Of a DNA stretch of 5,560 bases, positions 1 to 5,560 are shown piece by piece; the stretch's first letter is position 1, and each line of letters starts with the position of its first letter. The position numbers were made by a program, and so were the translations under genes. This DNA comes from Aequorivita sp. (GTDB taxonomy: Bacteria; Bacteroidota; Bacteroidia; Flavobacteriales; Flavobacteriaceae). Location: the NCBI GenBank assembly GCA_020435865.1, contig JAGQYZ010000017.1, positions 1 to 5,560 of the forward strand, given 5' to 3'. The notes below the pieces were generated by a model that worked only from the letters and a program-made list of their open reading frames with translations, made no database searches and was not told where the DNA came from.

Positions 1-38
1 TTTCATCTGTATAAAATATTTGATAAAGCGGAAGATGG

Positions 39-89
39 AATGCCCAAATTATTCATCTTCGGCAGGTTTACAATTTGTTAATGGGCATT
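39..89. repeat. Weak inverted repeat downstream of the GNAT gene
   Basis: AATGCCC at 39-45 is the exact reverse complement of GGGCATT at 83-89, and just inside it AAATT (46-50) can pair with AATTT (72-76) with a six-base bulge on one side. In RNA this would make a hairpin with a loop of about 20 bases. It lies beyond the stop codon of the minus-strand acetyltransferase, where a terminator or processing signal could be expected, but no T-run follows on either strand, so a standard intrinsic terminator is not supported. The rest of 1-100 shows no gene I can defend. Confidence 0.3.
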
Positions 90-100
90 TCATATTCTTT

Positions 101-571
101 TTAAGAATTTATATAATTTTTCAGGCTCTTTTCATCCATATGTACAACGCGCCATGTTTTTAAAACAGTTGCTCCGCTGCGTTCATAAAAGCGAATAGCA
201 CCAGTATTCCAGTCTAGAACATCCCAAGAAACACGTTTAAGACCTTGATCGTGAGCATATTTCATTACTTGCTTGTATAGTGCCTCCCCTATACCTTTGC
301 CGCGATGGGCTTCCTTCACAATTAAATCTTCCAAGTGGAGTATTCTCCCTTTCCAAGTTGAAAAGCGATAATAGACAAGCGCCGCACCAACAATTTCTGA
401 ATCCAATTCAGCTACAAAGCAGGTAAACAATGGATTCTCGCCAAAACCTTCACGTTCCAAATCTGCCACGGTAACTTCCACTGCATTTGGTTCCTTTTCA
501 AATATGGCAAGTTCTTTTATAAGTTCCAAAACTTGTGGCATATCGTTTTTTAAAGCTTTTCGCACCTTCAT
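101..571 (-). CDS. GNAT N-acetyltransferase, spermidine/thialysine acetyltransferase (SSAT)-like
   Basis: This 156-residue single-domain protein should transfer an acetyl group from acetyl-CoA to an amine in the cytoplasm. The acetyl-CoA pyrophosphate loop is visible as R-G-K-G-I-G at residues 90-95, after the beta-4 strand LHLEDLIV (78-85). Beyond the general GNAT fold it matches the SSAT family along its length: the N-terminal [11 protein letters not shown] (18-28), EGFGENPLF (41-49), the LED acidic pair (E81, D82), WN (121-122), the IRFYERSGA strand with likely catalytic Tyr129, and the final WRVVHMD (140-146). From known family members, polyamines or thialysine-like amines are the expected substrates; the exact one cannot be read from sequence. 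The ATG at 571 is preceded by an A-rich stretch and gives the usual SSAT length. The gene is divergent from fbp with a 90-bp shared upstream region. Confidence is high for GNAT and moderate for the SSAT subgroup. Confidence 0.9.
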   Translation of the reverse strand: MKVRKALKNDMPQVLELIKELAIFEKEPNAVEVTVADLEREGFGENPLFTCFVAELDSEIVGAALVYYRFSTWKGRILHLEDLIVKEAHRGKGIGEALYKQVMKYAHDQGLKRVSWDVLDWNTGAIRFYERSGATVLKTWRVVHMDEKSLKNYINS

Positions 572-594
572 TTTTTCAGAAATTATTTAGCATT

Positions 595-634
595 GCAAAT
601 ATCGGTTCAATTTCTTAAAAATCCCGATATTTGC
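595..634. promoter_or_regulatory. Perfect 11-bp inverted repeat in the divergent GNAT/fbp promoter region
   Basis: GCAAATATCGG (595-605) is the exact reverse complement of CCGATATTTGC (624-634), with an 18-bp spacer. Read outward, each arm contains GATATTTG, one base from the Bacteroidota -7 consensus TAnnTTTG: 626-633 for fbp and 603 down to 596 for the acetyltransferase. The arms end 27 bp before the fbp ATG and 23 bp before the acetyltransferase ATG, an almost symmetric arrangement. I see no convincing -33 TTG at the expected 17-23 bp for either direction. The repeat may therefore be a pair of facing promoters, an operator for a dimeric regulator, or both. The repeat is seen directly; the function is inference. 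Confidence 0.5.
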
Positions 635-661
635 GTTAAATTCAGGAATCCCTTCATCGAA

Positions 662-1669
662 ATGGCAAAAATAAATCAATCTCTCGGCGAGTTTATAATT
701 GAAAATCAAGGTGAATTCAAGTACTCTTCAGGAGAACTTTCGCGACTTATTAATTCCATCCGTTTAGCGGCAAAAGTGGTAAACCATAAAGTGAACAAAG
801 CAGGATTGGTAGATATCTTGGGTGCCGCAGGCGATATGAACGTGCAGGGTGAAGATCAACAAAAATTGGATGTTTTTGCAAATGAAGTTTTTATAAATAC
901 ACTTACAAACCGTGAAATTGTTTGTGGGATTGCCAGTGAGGAAGAAGACGATTTTATAATAATAAAAGGGCGTAACGAACAAAATGACAACAAATATGTT
1001 GTTTTGATGGATCCTTTGGATGGTTCATCAAATATTGATGTAAACGTTTCTGTGGGAACTATTTTTTCAATTTATAGAAGAATAACACCTTCCGGAACTC
1101 CCGTTACTATTGAAGATTTTCTTCAGCCAGGAGTTAATCAGGTAGCTGCAGGTTATATTGTTTATGGTACTTCAACGATGATTGTTTACACCACAGGTCA
1201 CGGTGTTAATGGTTTTACGCTAAATCCAGCTATTGGCACCTATTATCTTTCGCATCCCAATATGAAATTTCCTGAAAATGGACATATATATTCAGTAAAC
1301 GAAGGGAATTATATTCACTTTCCTCAAGGTGTAAAAGACTATATAAAATACTGCCAAAAAGAAGAAGAGGATCGCCCATATACTTCTCGTTATATTGGTT
1401 CTCTAGTTTCAGATTTTCACAGAAATATGATAAAAGGAGGCATCTATATTTATCCAAGTACATCAAAAGACCCAAAAGGGAAACTTCGCCTTTTGTATGA
1501 GTGCAACCCAATGGCGATGCTTGCTGAACAAGCTGGGGGAAAGGCCAGCAATGGTTTTCAAAGAATTTTAGAAATTCAACCGAATAGTCTGCACCAACGT
1601 GTGCCTTTTTTTACTGGAAATACTAATATGGTAGAAAAAGCGGAGGAATTTATGAGAAACGCCAAATAA
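662..1669 (+). CDS. fbp: Class I fructose-1,6-bisphosphatase
   Basis: The enzyme hydrolyses fructose 1,6-bisphosphate to fructose 6-phosphate and phosphate, the committed step of gluconeogenesis, in the cytoplasm with divalent metal. The 335-residue protein has the usual class I length. Metal and phosphate site residues are visible: the acidic SEEED run (E93-E95), DPLDGSSN (117-124), the substrate-binding R243-Y244 in the RYIGS motif, and K274, R276 and E280 in KLRLLYE. The N-terminal [11 protein letters not shown] segment and K111-Y112 just before DPLDGSS match the AMP-binding site of the mammalian enzyme, so AMP inhibition is plausible, though not shown. I chose the ATG at 662 because [11 protein letters not shown] is the family's normal N-terminus. 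An in-frame TTG at 593 would add 23 residues unlike the family and would run through the 595-634 inverted repeat. It appears to be a single-gene unit, convergent with the TerB-like gene, with 47 bp between the two stop codons. Confidence 0.97.
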   Translation: MAKINQSLGEFIIENQGEFKYSSGELSRLINSIRLAAKVVNHKVNKAGLVDILGAAGDMNVQGEDQQKLDVFANEVFINTLTNREIVCGIASEEEDDFIIIKGRNEQNDNKYVVLMDPLDGSSNIDVNVSVGTIFSIYRRITPSGTPVTIEDFLQPGVNQVAAGYIVYGTSTMIVYTTGHGVNGFTLNPAIGTYYLSHPNMKFPENGHIYSVNEGNYIHFPQGVKDYIKYCQKEEEDRPYTSRYIGSLVSDFHRNMIKGGIYIYPSTSKDPKGKLRLLYECNPMAMLAEQAGGKASNGFQRILEIQPNSLHQRVPFFTGNTNMVEKAEEFMRNAK

Positions 1670-1697
1670 AAAAACCCGAAGTTTTCACAACGGGTTT
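1668..1697. terminator. Shared hairpin terminator between fbp and the TerB-like gene
   Basis: AAACCCG (1672-1678) pairs with CGGGTTT (1691-1697) around a 12-base loop, between two convergent stop codons. For transcripts of the minus strand the stem is followed by seven T residues (A-run at 1668-1674, partly within the stem) and then ATTT, a good intrinsic terminator for the TerB-like gene. For fbp the following sequence is CTAATTTCTTT, a weaker T-rich tail. The structure probably works in both directions, better on the minus strand. Confidence 0.75.
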
Positions 1698-1716
1698 CTA
1701 ATTTCTTTAAAAAAAA

Positions 1717-2145
1717 TTAATCTTTTCTATTCAACAAATAGCGGTAATCCTCAAGGCTTAGGCCACCACTGTATATGGCAATGGATCTTTTTATCAAATC
1801 CTGTGCAATCTCAGCACTGTAGCCAAGGCCGATAGCGTATTTTTCGATCAAAAAGCGTTCATGGTCGTCAATTTCGTGATCGGCAAAAATCATTTCAAAA
1901 AGATCGTGGATTCGCTCCAAACGTCTTTCAGAATCATTGGGCGGATTGATGGGATATTTTGAGGGGTTTTTTAAGACTTGTTTATATTCATCTTCGTCAA
2001 TGTCCAATTTTCGGGCAAAACGCCTTAATAGTTTTTCCTCTTCTGGGCCAATTTCACCATCAATAGAAGCCATATTTGCAATAGAAGCAAAATGCCCTAA
2101 ATTTCGAGAATGTTCCCCGCTTTCAAAAAGATCTGTAAATGACAT
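1717..2145 (-). CDS. TerB-like (tellurite resistance TerB family) protein
   Basis: A soluble, mostly helical 142-residue protein of the TerB-like superfamily. It has the two acidic helix-loop repeats typical of the fold: SIDGEIGPEEEKLL (27-40, with D29, E31, E35-E37) and ADHEIDDHERFLIEKY (88-103, with D89, E91, D93, D94, E96), which in TerB proteins are placed to bind metal. No signal peptide or membrane segment is seen. Known TerB proteins of tellurite or stress islands sit beside terZ, terD or terC; none of those is here, so tellurite resistance should not be inferred and the true role is unknown. I chose the ATG at 2145 (MSFTDLFESG) over an in-frame TTG at 2166, because that TTG falls inside the probable -7 promoter element. 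It is divergent from the TspO-like gene and ends at the shared terminator with fbp. Confidence 0.85.
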   Translation of the reverse strand: MSFTDLFESGEHSRNLGHFASIANMASIDGEIGPEEEKLLRRFARKLDIDEDEYKQVLKNPSKYPINPPNDSERRLERIHDLFEMIFADHEIDDHERFLIEKYAIGLGYSAEIAQDLIKRSIAIYSGGLSLEDYRYLLNRKD

Positions 2146-2163
2146 ATTTTGATTTTTATGGTG

Positions 2164-2171
2164 CAAATATA
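2164..2171 (-). promoter_or_regulatory. Promoter -7 element of the TerB-like gene
   Basis: Reading the minus strand from 2171 to 2164 gives TATATTTG, an exact match to the Bacteroidota -7 consensus TAnnTTTG. A start of transcription 4-7 bases on would leave a leader of about 12-15 bases before the ATG at 2145. No clear -33 TTG is visible at the usual distance, so the call rests on the -7 match and its position. Confidence 0.55.
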
Positions 2172-2250
2172 AAGTTTGTAATTCATTTTTTAAGCCTTAT
2201 TTACATTGAAAAATAGCTCTTTTTTATAAAATTATTAATTCATAAAATTT

Positions 2251-2258
2251 TAACTTTA
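2251..2258 (+). promoter_or_regulatory. Possible -7 element of the TspO-like gene
   Basis: TAACTTTA differs from TAnnTTTG only at the last base and sits 20 bp before the ATG at 2279. There is no TTG at 17-23 bp upstream, and the region is so A/T-rich that partial matches are expected by chance. It is the best candidate in the 133-bp divergent gap, and weak. Confidence 0.25.
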
Positions 2259-2278
2259 TGCAGAAAAAATGATTTCTT

Positions 2279-3076
2279 ATGAAAAAGACACTTCAAGTAG
2301 CCAATATAATATCTTTTTTTGCAACCGTTTTTGTCAATTACCTTTCCAATACAGGGGCCATAAACGATACAACTATTGGCGAAGTTTCCAATGCTTCAAA
2401 AAACCTTTTTACTCCCGCAGGCTATGCTTTTGCTATTTGGGGACTCATTTATTTGCTGCTGCTGGGTTTTGTTGTTTATCAAAGCCGAAGTCTTTTTACT
2501 AAAGTTCGCGATGATGATTTCATCTTAAAAACTGGATGGTGGTTTGTTCTTTCTTGTTTTGCAAATATGTTGTGGATTATTTTTTGGCTATATGGTTTTA
2601 TGGAATATTCCATTTTGGCAATTTTTATTCTTCTTTTTTCATTACTAAAAATTGTGATGAATAATCGTATGGAACTTTGGGACGCGCCAATTTCTATAAT
2701 TGCATTTCTTTGGTGGCCTTTTGTGTTTTACAGTGGCTGGGTTACGGTTGCCAGCATTGCAAATGTTGCTGCATACTTAACAAGTATTGATTGGAACGCT
2801 TGGGGTTACAGTGAAATATCTTGGGCAGTAACAATGATTATCATTGCAGGAATAATAAATTTGGTTGTTACTTGGAAACGCAATATGCGTGAATTTGCTT
2901 TGGTGGGGGCTTGGGCTTTGGCAGCGATTGCCGTCGCTAATTGGGAGGTGAGCCAGACGGTTTCATATGCAGCAATTGTTGTTGCAATAATACTGGTATT
3001 AAGTAGCAGCTACCACGGTTTCCGAAGCCGAGCCACAAGTCCGATAAATAAATGCAAAGAATATTTTAAAAAATAA
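2279..3076 (+). CDS. Tryptophan-rich TspO/MBR-related integral membrane protein with C-terminal extension
   Basis: A 265-residue polytopic inner-membrane protein with 15 tryptophans. Hydrophobic segments are at about 7-26, 48-67, 86-105, 108-126, 138-163, 181-198, 207-222 and 229-245, so about eight helices. The first five carry TspO-like patterns: TPAGYAFAIWGLIY (45-58) resembles the TspO PP-W-F-W-LY segment, FANMLW (94-99) its N-xx-W helix, and WPFVFYSGWVTVASIAN (146-162) its P-xx-W-A-N helix. TspO proteins bind tetrapyrroles, sterols or similar ligands and are usually about 160 residues with five helices; here three extra helices follow. Similar long forms are commonly labelled tryptophan-rich sensory protein, but ligand and role are unknown. 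The basic C-terminus (RSRATSPINKCKEYFKK) should be cytoplasmic by the positive-inside rule. The ATG at 2279 gives a charged MKKT start before helix 1, behind an A-rich stretch. It has 73 bp to mfd and probably its own transcript. Confidence 0.75.
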   Translation: MKKTLQVANIISFFATVFVNYLSNTGAINDTTIGEVSNASKNLFTPAGYAFAIWGLIYLLLLGFVVYQSRSLFTKVRDDDFILKTGWWFVLSCFANMLWIIFWLYGFMEYSILAIFILLFSLLKIVMNNRMELWDAPISIIAFLWWPFVFYSGWVTVASIANVAAYLTSIDWNAWGYSEISWAVTMIIIAGIINLVVTWKRNMREFALVGAWALAAIAVANWEVSQTVSYAAIVVAIILVLSSSYHGFRSRATSPINKCKEYFKK

Positions 3077-3088
3077 GTCATTTCATAT

Positions 3089-3112
3089 AAGCTCTAAAAG
3101 CTTTTATAGCTT
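3089..3112. repeat. 24-bp imperfect dyad between the TspO-like gene and mfd
   Basis: The sequence is symmetric about 3100/3101: a perfect 12-bp palindrome TAAAAGCTTTTA (3095-3106), one mismatched pair (3094/3107), then AAGCT (3089-3093) matching AGCTT (3108-3112). It begins 13 bp after the TspO-like stop codon. As RNA it could fold into a hairpin, but there is no T-run directly after it, so it is a poor intrinsic terminator. Its right end overlaps the candidate -33 TTG of mfd, which fits an operator better. Function is inferred. Confidence 0.4.
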
Positions 3113-3142
3113 GTAGAATATTTAGTTTTTGAATTACCTTTG
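3111..3142 (+). promoter_or_regulatory. Promoter of mfd (TTG -33, TACCTTTG -7)
   Basis: TTG at 3111-3113 and TACCTTTG at 3135-3142 are separated by 21 bp, within the 17-23 bp described for Flavobacterium promoters, and the -7 element matches TAnnTTTG exactly. Transcription would start near 3146-3149, only 1-4 bases before the mfd ATG at 3150, implying a nearly leaderless mRNA. Confidence 0.6.
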
Positions 3143-3149
3143 CCGCTCA

Positions 3150-5560
3150 ATGAGCAAAACACTCGTTACTTCGCTTTATTCACAGTCTTCGCAAGTTCGA
3201 AAACTAGGGGAAACTATTGCCCAACCCCAACAAAATATATCGGTTTCAGGCCTAGTGGGCTCTTCGGTTTCATTGGCTATTGCTGAGGTCTTTGGTACTT
3301 TGGAATTACCTTTTCTTTTAATTTTTAATGATAAGGAAGAAGCGGCTTACCATTTAAATGATTTGGAAAATCTGTTGGGCGACCAAAATGTTCTTTTCTA
3401 TCCGGGAAGCTATCGGCGACCCTATCAAATTGAAGAAACTGACAATGCCAATATTTTGTTGCGCAGTGAGGTATTAAACCGAATTAATTCCCGAAAGAAA
3501 CCAGGGCTGATCGTAACCTACCCCGAAGCGCTTTTTGAAAAAGTGGTTACCCGAAAGGAATTGGAGCGAAACACCTTGAAAATTGCCCTAAACGACCAAC
3601 TTTCCATCGATTTTGTAAATGAGGTTTTGTTTGAATATCGCTTTAAAAGAACTGATTTTGTAACCGAACCGGGTGAGTTTTCAGTGCGAGGTGGAATTTT
3701 GGATGTGTTTAGTTTCAGCAACGACGAACCGTACCGAATTGAATTTTTTGGTGATGAAGTAGATAGTATTCGGACTTTCGATGTGGAAACTCAGCTTTCT
3801 TTGGAGCAGGTGAAAAAAGTTTCCATTATTCCGAATGTGGAAAACAAAATGGTTGATGAAAGCCGCGAAAGTTTTCTGAAATATATCGCATCAAAAACGG
3901 TGGTTTTCCTTAAAAATGAAGAACTTTTCAGCAGTGCAATCGACAATCTTTTCAAAAAAGCAAACAAGGCTTTTAACGCAATCGATTCAGAAATAAAACG
4001 CGCAAAGCCTTCGGAGCTCTTCTGTACACCTGCTTTGTTGAAACAACAACTTGAAGAGTTTACTACCGTCCATCTTAAAAATAGCTCGGTTTCGAGCTCA
4101 AATTCGATTTCGTTTTCGACACGACCACAACCGTCGTTTAATAAACAGTTCAATTTATTGATTGAAAACTTAAATGATAATGCGGAAAAAGGCTATAAAA
4201 ACTATATTTTTTGTAGTAGTGAACAACAAGCAAAACGCTTTCACGATATTTTTGAAGATTCTGAACAACACGTAAAACAGTTTGAAACAGTTGTGTTTTC
4301 GTTGTTTCAAGGGTTTATTGATGACGATTTAAAAGTTGTTTGCTATACCGATCATCAAATTTTTGAGCGTTACCATAAATTTCAACTGAAAAACGGTTAC
4401 GCCAAAAAACAGGCAATTACTCTAAAGGAAATTACCAATTTGGAAGTGGGCGATTATGTAACGCACATCGATCATGGAATCGGGAAATTTGGGGGTTTGC
4501 AGAAGATTGAAGTGGAAGGAAAAATGCAGGAAGCCATCAAGCTTTTTTATGGTGAGCGTGATATTTTATACCTCAGCATCCATTCACTTCACAAGATTTC
4601 AAAATACAATGGAAAAGATGGAAAGGAGCCCAAAATCTACAAATTGGGTAGTGATGCGTGGAAAAAACTGAAACAAAAAACCAAAACCCGCGTAAAGGAA
4701 ATTGCTTTTAATTTAATTGAACTTTACGCCAAACGTCGAACATTGAAAGGTTTCGCTTTTGATCCAGATAGTTATTTGCAGGCAGAATTAGAATCTTCAT
4801 TCATTTACGAAGATACCCCCGATCAAAGCACCGCAACCGAAGACGTAAAAAAAGATATGGAAAACGAGCGCCCGATGGATCGTTTGGTTTGTGGCGACGT
4901 TGGTTTCGGAAAAACGGAAGTTGCCATTCGTGCGGCTTTTAAAGCGGTAGACAACGGCAAACAAGTTGCTGTTTTGGTGCCGACGACCATTTTGGCTTTT
5001 CAGCATTTTAAGACTTTTACGGAACGCCTTTCTGAAATGCCCGTAAATGTTGATTATTTAAACCGTTTTAGAACTGCGAAAGAACGAAGAGCTGTTTTAG
5101 ATGGTTTGAAAGATGGCAAACTTGACATTGTGATCGGTACCCATCAATTGGTAAATAAATCAGTTGAATTTAAGGATTTGGGATTGTTGATTATAGACGA
5201 AGAGCAAAAATTTGGTGTAGCGGTGAAAGACAAGCTTAAAACCATAAAAGAGAATGTGGACACGCTAACACTAACGGCAACGCCCATTCCGCGTACGTTG
5301 CAGTTCAGTTTAATGGCTGCGCGCGATCTTTCAGTTATAACTACGCCACCACCTAACCGTTATCCGGTGGAAACGCACGTAATCCGTTTTGGGGAAGAAA
5401 GTATTCGTGATGCCGTTCGCTATGAAATCTCACGTGGTGGACAGGTTTTCTTTGTTCACAATCGTATTGAAAACATAAAGGAAGTCGCCGGAATGATTCA
5501 GCGTTTGGTGCCAGATGCAAAAATCGGTATTGGTCACGGCCAAATGGAAGGAAAAAAACT
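3150..5560 (+). CDS. mfd: Transcription-repair coupling factor Mfd, cut by the window's right edge
   Basis: Mfd is an ATP-driven DNA translocase that pushes stalled RNA polymerase off DNA and recruits UvrA for strand-specific excision repair. 803 complete codons are open with no stop or frameshift; family members are about 1,100-1,150 residues. Visible in order: a UvrB-like N-terminal module (PFLLIFNDKEEAAYHLNDL, then RGGILDVF at 180-187 with IEFFGDEVDSIR, the UvrA-contact region); a less conserved serine-rich linker near 311-332; the CarD-like RNA polymerase-interacting domain (431-486, LEVGDYVTHIDHGIGKF to LHKISKY); then helicase lobe 1, with YEDTPDQ (553-559), Walker A GDVGFGKT (582-589), PTTILAFQH (611-619), GTHQL, Walker B DEEQ (683-686) and TATPIPRTL (709-717). 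The sequence stops at GHGQMEGKKL in lobe 2, so motifs V and VI, the TRG motif and the autoinhibitory C-terminal domain lie outside. The ATG start fits the family; a stop at 3123 bars a long upstream extension. Confidence 0.97.
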   Translation, partial: MSKTLVTSLYSQSSQVRKLGETIAQPQQNISVSGLVGSSVSLAIAEVFGTLELPFLLIFNDKEEAAYHLNDLENLLGDQNVLFYPGSYRRPYQIEETDNANILLRSEVLNRINSRKKPGLIVTYPEALFEKVVTRKELERNTLKIALNDQLSIDFVNEVLFEYRFKRTDFVTEPGEFSVRGGILDVFSFSNDEPYRIEFFGDEVDSIRTFDVETQLSLEQVKKVSIIPNVENKMVDESRESFLKYIASKTVVFLKNEELFSSAIDNLFKKANKAFNAIDSEIKRAKPSELFCTPALLKQQLEEFTTVHLKNSSVSSSNSISFSTRPQPSFNKQFNLLIENLNDNAEKGYKNYIFCSSEQQAKRFHDIFEDSEQHVKQFETVVFSLFQGFIDDDLKVVCYTDHQIFERYHKFQLKNGYAKKQAITLKEITNLEVGDYVTHIDHGIGKFGGLQKIEVEGKMQEAIKLFYGERDILYLSIHSLHKISKYNGKDGKEPKIYKLGSDAWKKLKQKTKTRVKEIAFNLIELYAKRRTLKGFAFDPDSYLQAELESSFIYEDTPDQSTATEDVKKDMENERPMDRLVCGDVGFGKTEVAIRAAFKAVDNGKQVAVLVPTTILAFQHFKTFTERLSEMPVNVDYLNRFRTAKERRAVLDGLKDGKLDIVIGTHQLVNKSVEFKDLGLLIIDEEQKFGVAVKDKLKTIKENVDTLTLTATPIPRTLQFSLMAARDLSVITTPPPNRYPVETHVIRFGEESIRDAVRYEISRGGQVFFVHNRIENIKEVAGMIQRLVPDAKIGIGHGQMEGKK

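Noticed and set aside
1..81. Plus-strand open frame ending in TAA at 79-81, which could be the tail of a gene
   Set aside because: Only 26 codons, no recognisable family, and it overlaps the weak inverted repeat; I cannot separate it from chance.
593..661. In-frame TTG start adding 23 residues to fructose-bisphosphatase
   Set aside because: The extra residues do not look like the family N-terminus, and they would overlap the inverted repeat and probable promoter; the ATG at 662 gives the normal length.
2146..2166. In-frame TTG start adding seven residues (MHHKNQN) to the TerB-like protein
   Set aside because: The TTG lies inside the TATATTTG promoter element, so it would be upstream of the transcript start; MSFTDLFESG is a sensible N-terminus.
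2241..2260. CATAAA/TTTATG short inverted repeat before the TspO-like gene
   Set aside because: Six-base A/T-only arms in a very A/T-rich gap are expected by chance.
2269..2502. Plus-strand open frame starting at the ATG 10 bases before the TspO-like start
   Set aside because: It is a shifted frame over the membrane protein gene, with no family resemblance.
4081..4140. TTTCG/TTCG-rich stretch encoding a serine-rich segment of Mfd
   Set aside because: It looks repeat-like, but it keeps frame and lies in the variable linker before the RNA polymerase-interacting domain, where family members are also Ser/Phe/Pro-rich.
3518..4153. Two minus-strand open frames (3518-3721, 3791-4153) inside mfd
   Set aside because: They oppose a clearly conserved Mfd reading frame and show low-complexity, serine-rich or basic translations typical of antisense shadows.
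5196..5207. Walker B DEEQ instead of the DEEH of E. coli Mfd
   Set aside because: DEEQ is common in Mfd and RecG-like helicases outside the gammaproteobacteria, so this is not unusual.
1..5560. A hidden novel system (CRISPR, defence cassette, toxin-antitoxin pair, mobile element, structured RNA)
   Set aside because: Intergenic gaps are all under 140 bp, there are no spaced direct repeats, no transposase or integrase, and all five well-supported genes belong to familiar families.

Overview
The window looks like ordinary chromosomal housekeeping DNA from a member of the Bacteroidota, most likely a marine or environmental Flavobacteriia. The reasons are A/T-rich DNA with few Shine-Dalgarno-like sites, promoter elements of the Bacteroidota type (TAnnTTTG at -7), and fructose-bisphosphatase and Mfd proteins that read like flavobacterial family members. 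I assign the taxon from recognised protein sequence and promoter style, not from a search.

Layout, left to right. Positions 1-100 are intergenic, with a weak inverted repeat and, at the very edge, a minus-strand ATG that may start the next gene. A minus-strand GNAT acetyltransferase of the spermidine/thialysine acetyltransferase (SSAT) type (101-571) is divergent from a plus-strand class I fructose-1,6-bisphosphatase, fbp (662-1669). The 90 bp between them hold a perfect 11-bp inverted repeat whose arms look like mirrored -7 elements. fbp converges on a minus-strand TerB-like protein (1717-2145), and a hairpin between the two stop codons can serve as a shared terminator. The TerB gene has a good -7 element and is divergent from a tryptophan-rich, eight-helix TspO/MBR-related membrane protein (2279-3076). 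After a 73-bp gap with a 24-bp imperfect dyad and a good promoter, the transcription-repair coupling factor gene mfd starts at 3150 and runs off the right edge. 803 codons are present, ending inside the second helicase lobe.

The genes do not form one pathway. They are short, mostly single-gene transcription units: polyamine or lysine-analogue acetylation, gluconeogenesis, a TerB protein of unknown role, a membrane protein of uncertain function, and DNA repair coupled to transcription. I found no mobile element, CRISPR array, RNA gene or defence cassette, and nothing I would call an undescribed system. The points worth a second look are regulatory (the fbp/GNAT inverted repeat, the apparently near-leaderless mfd start, the dyad over the mfd -33 region) and the C-terminal extension of the TspO-like protein.
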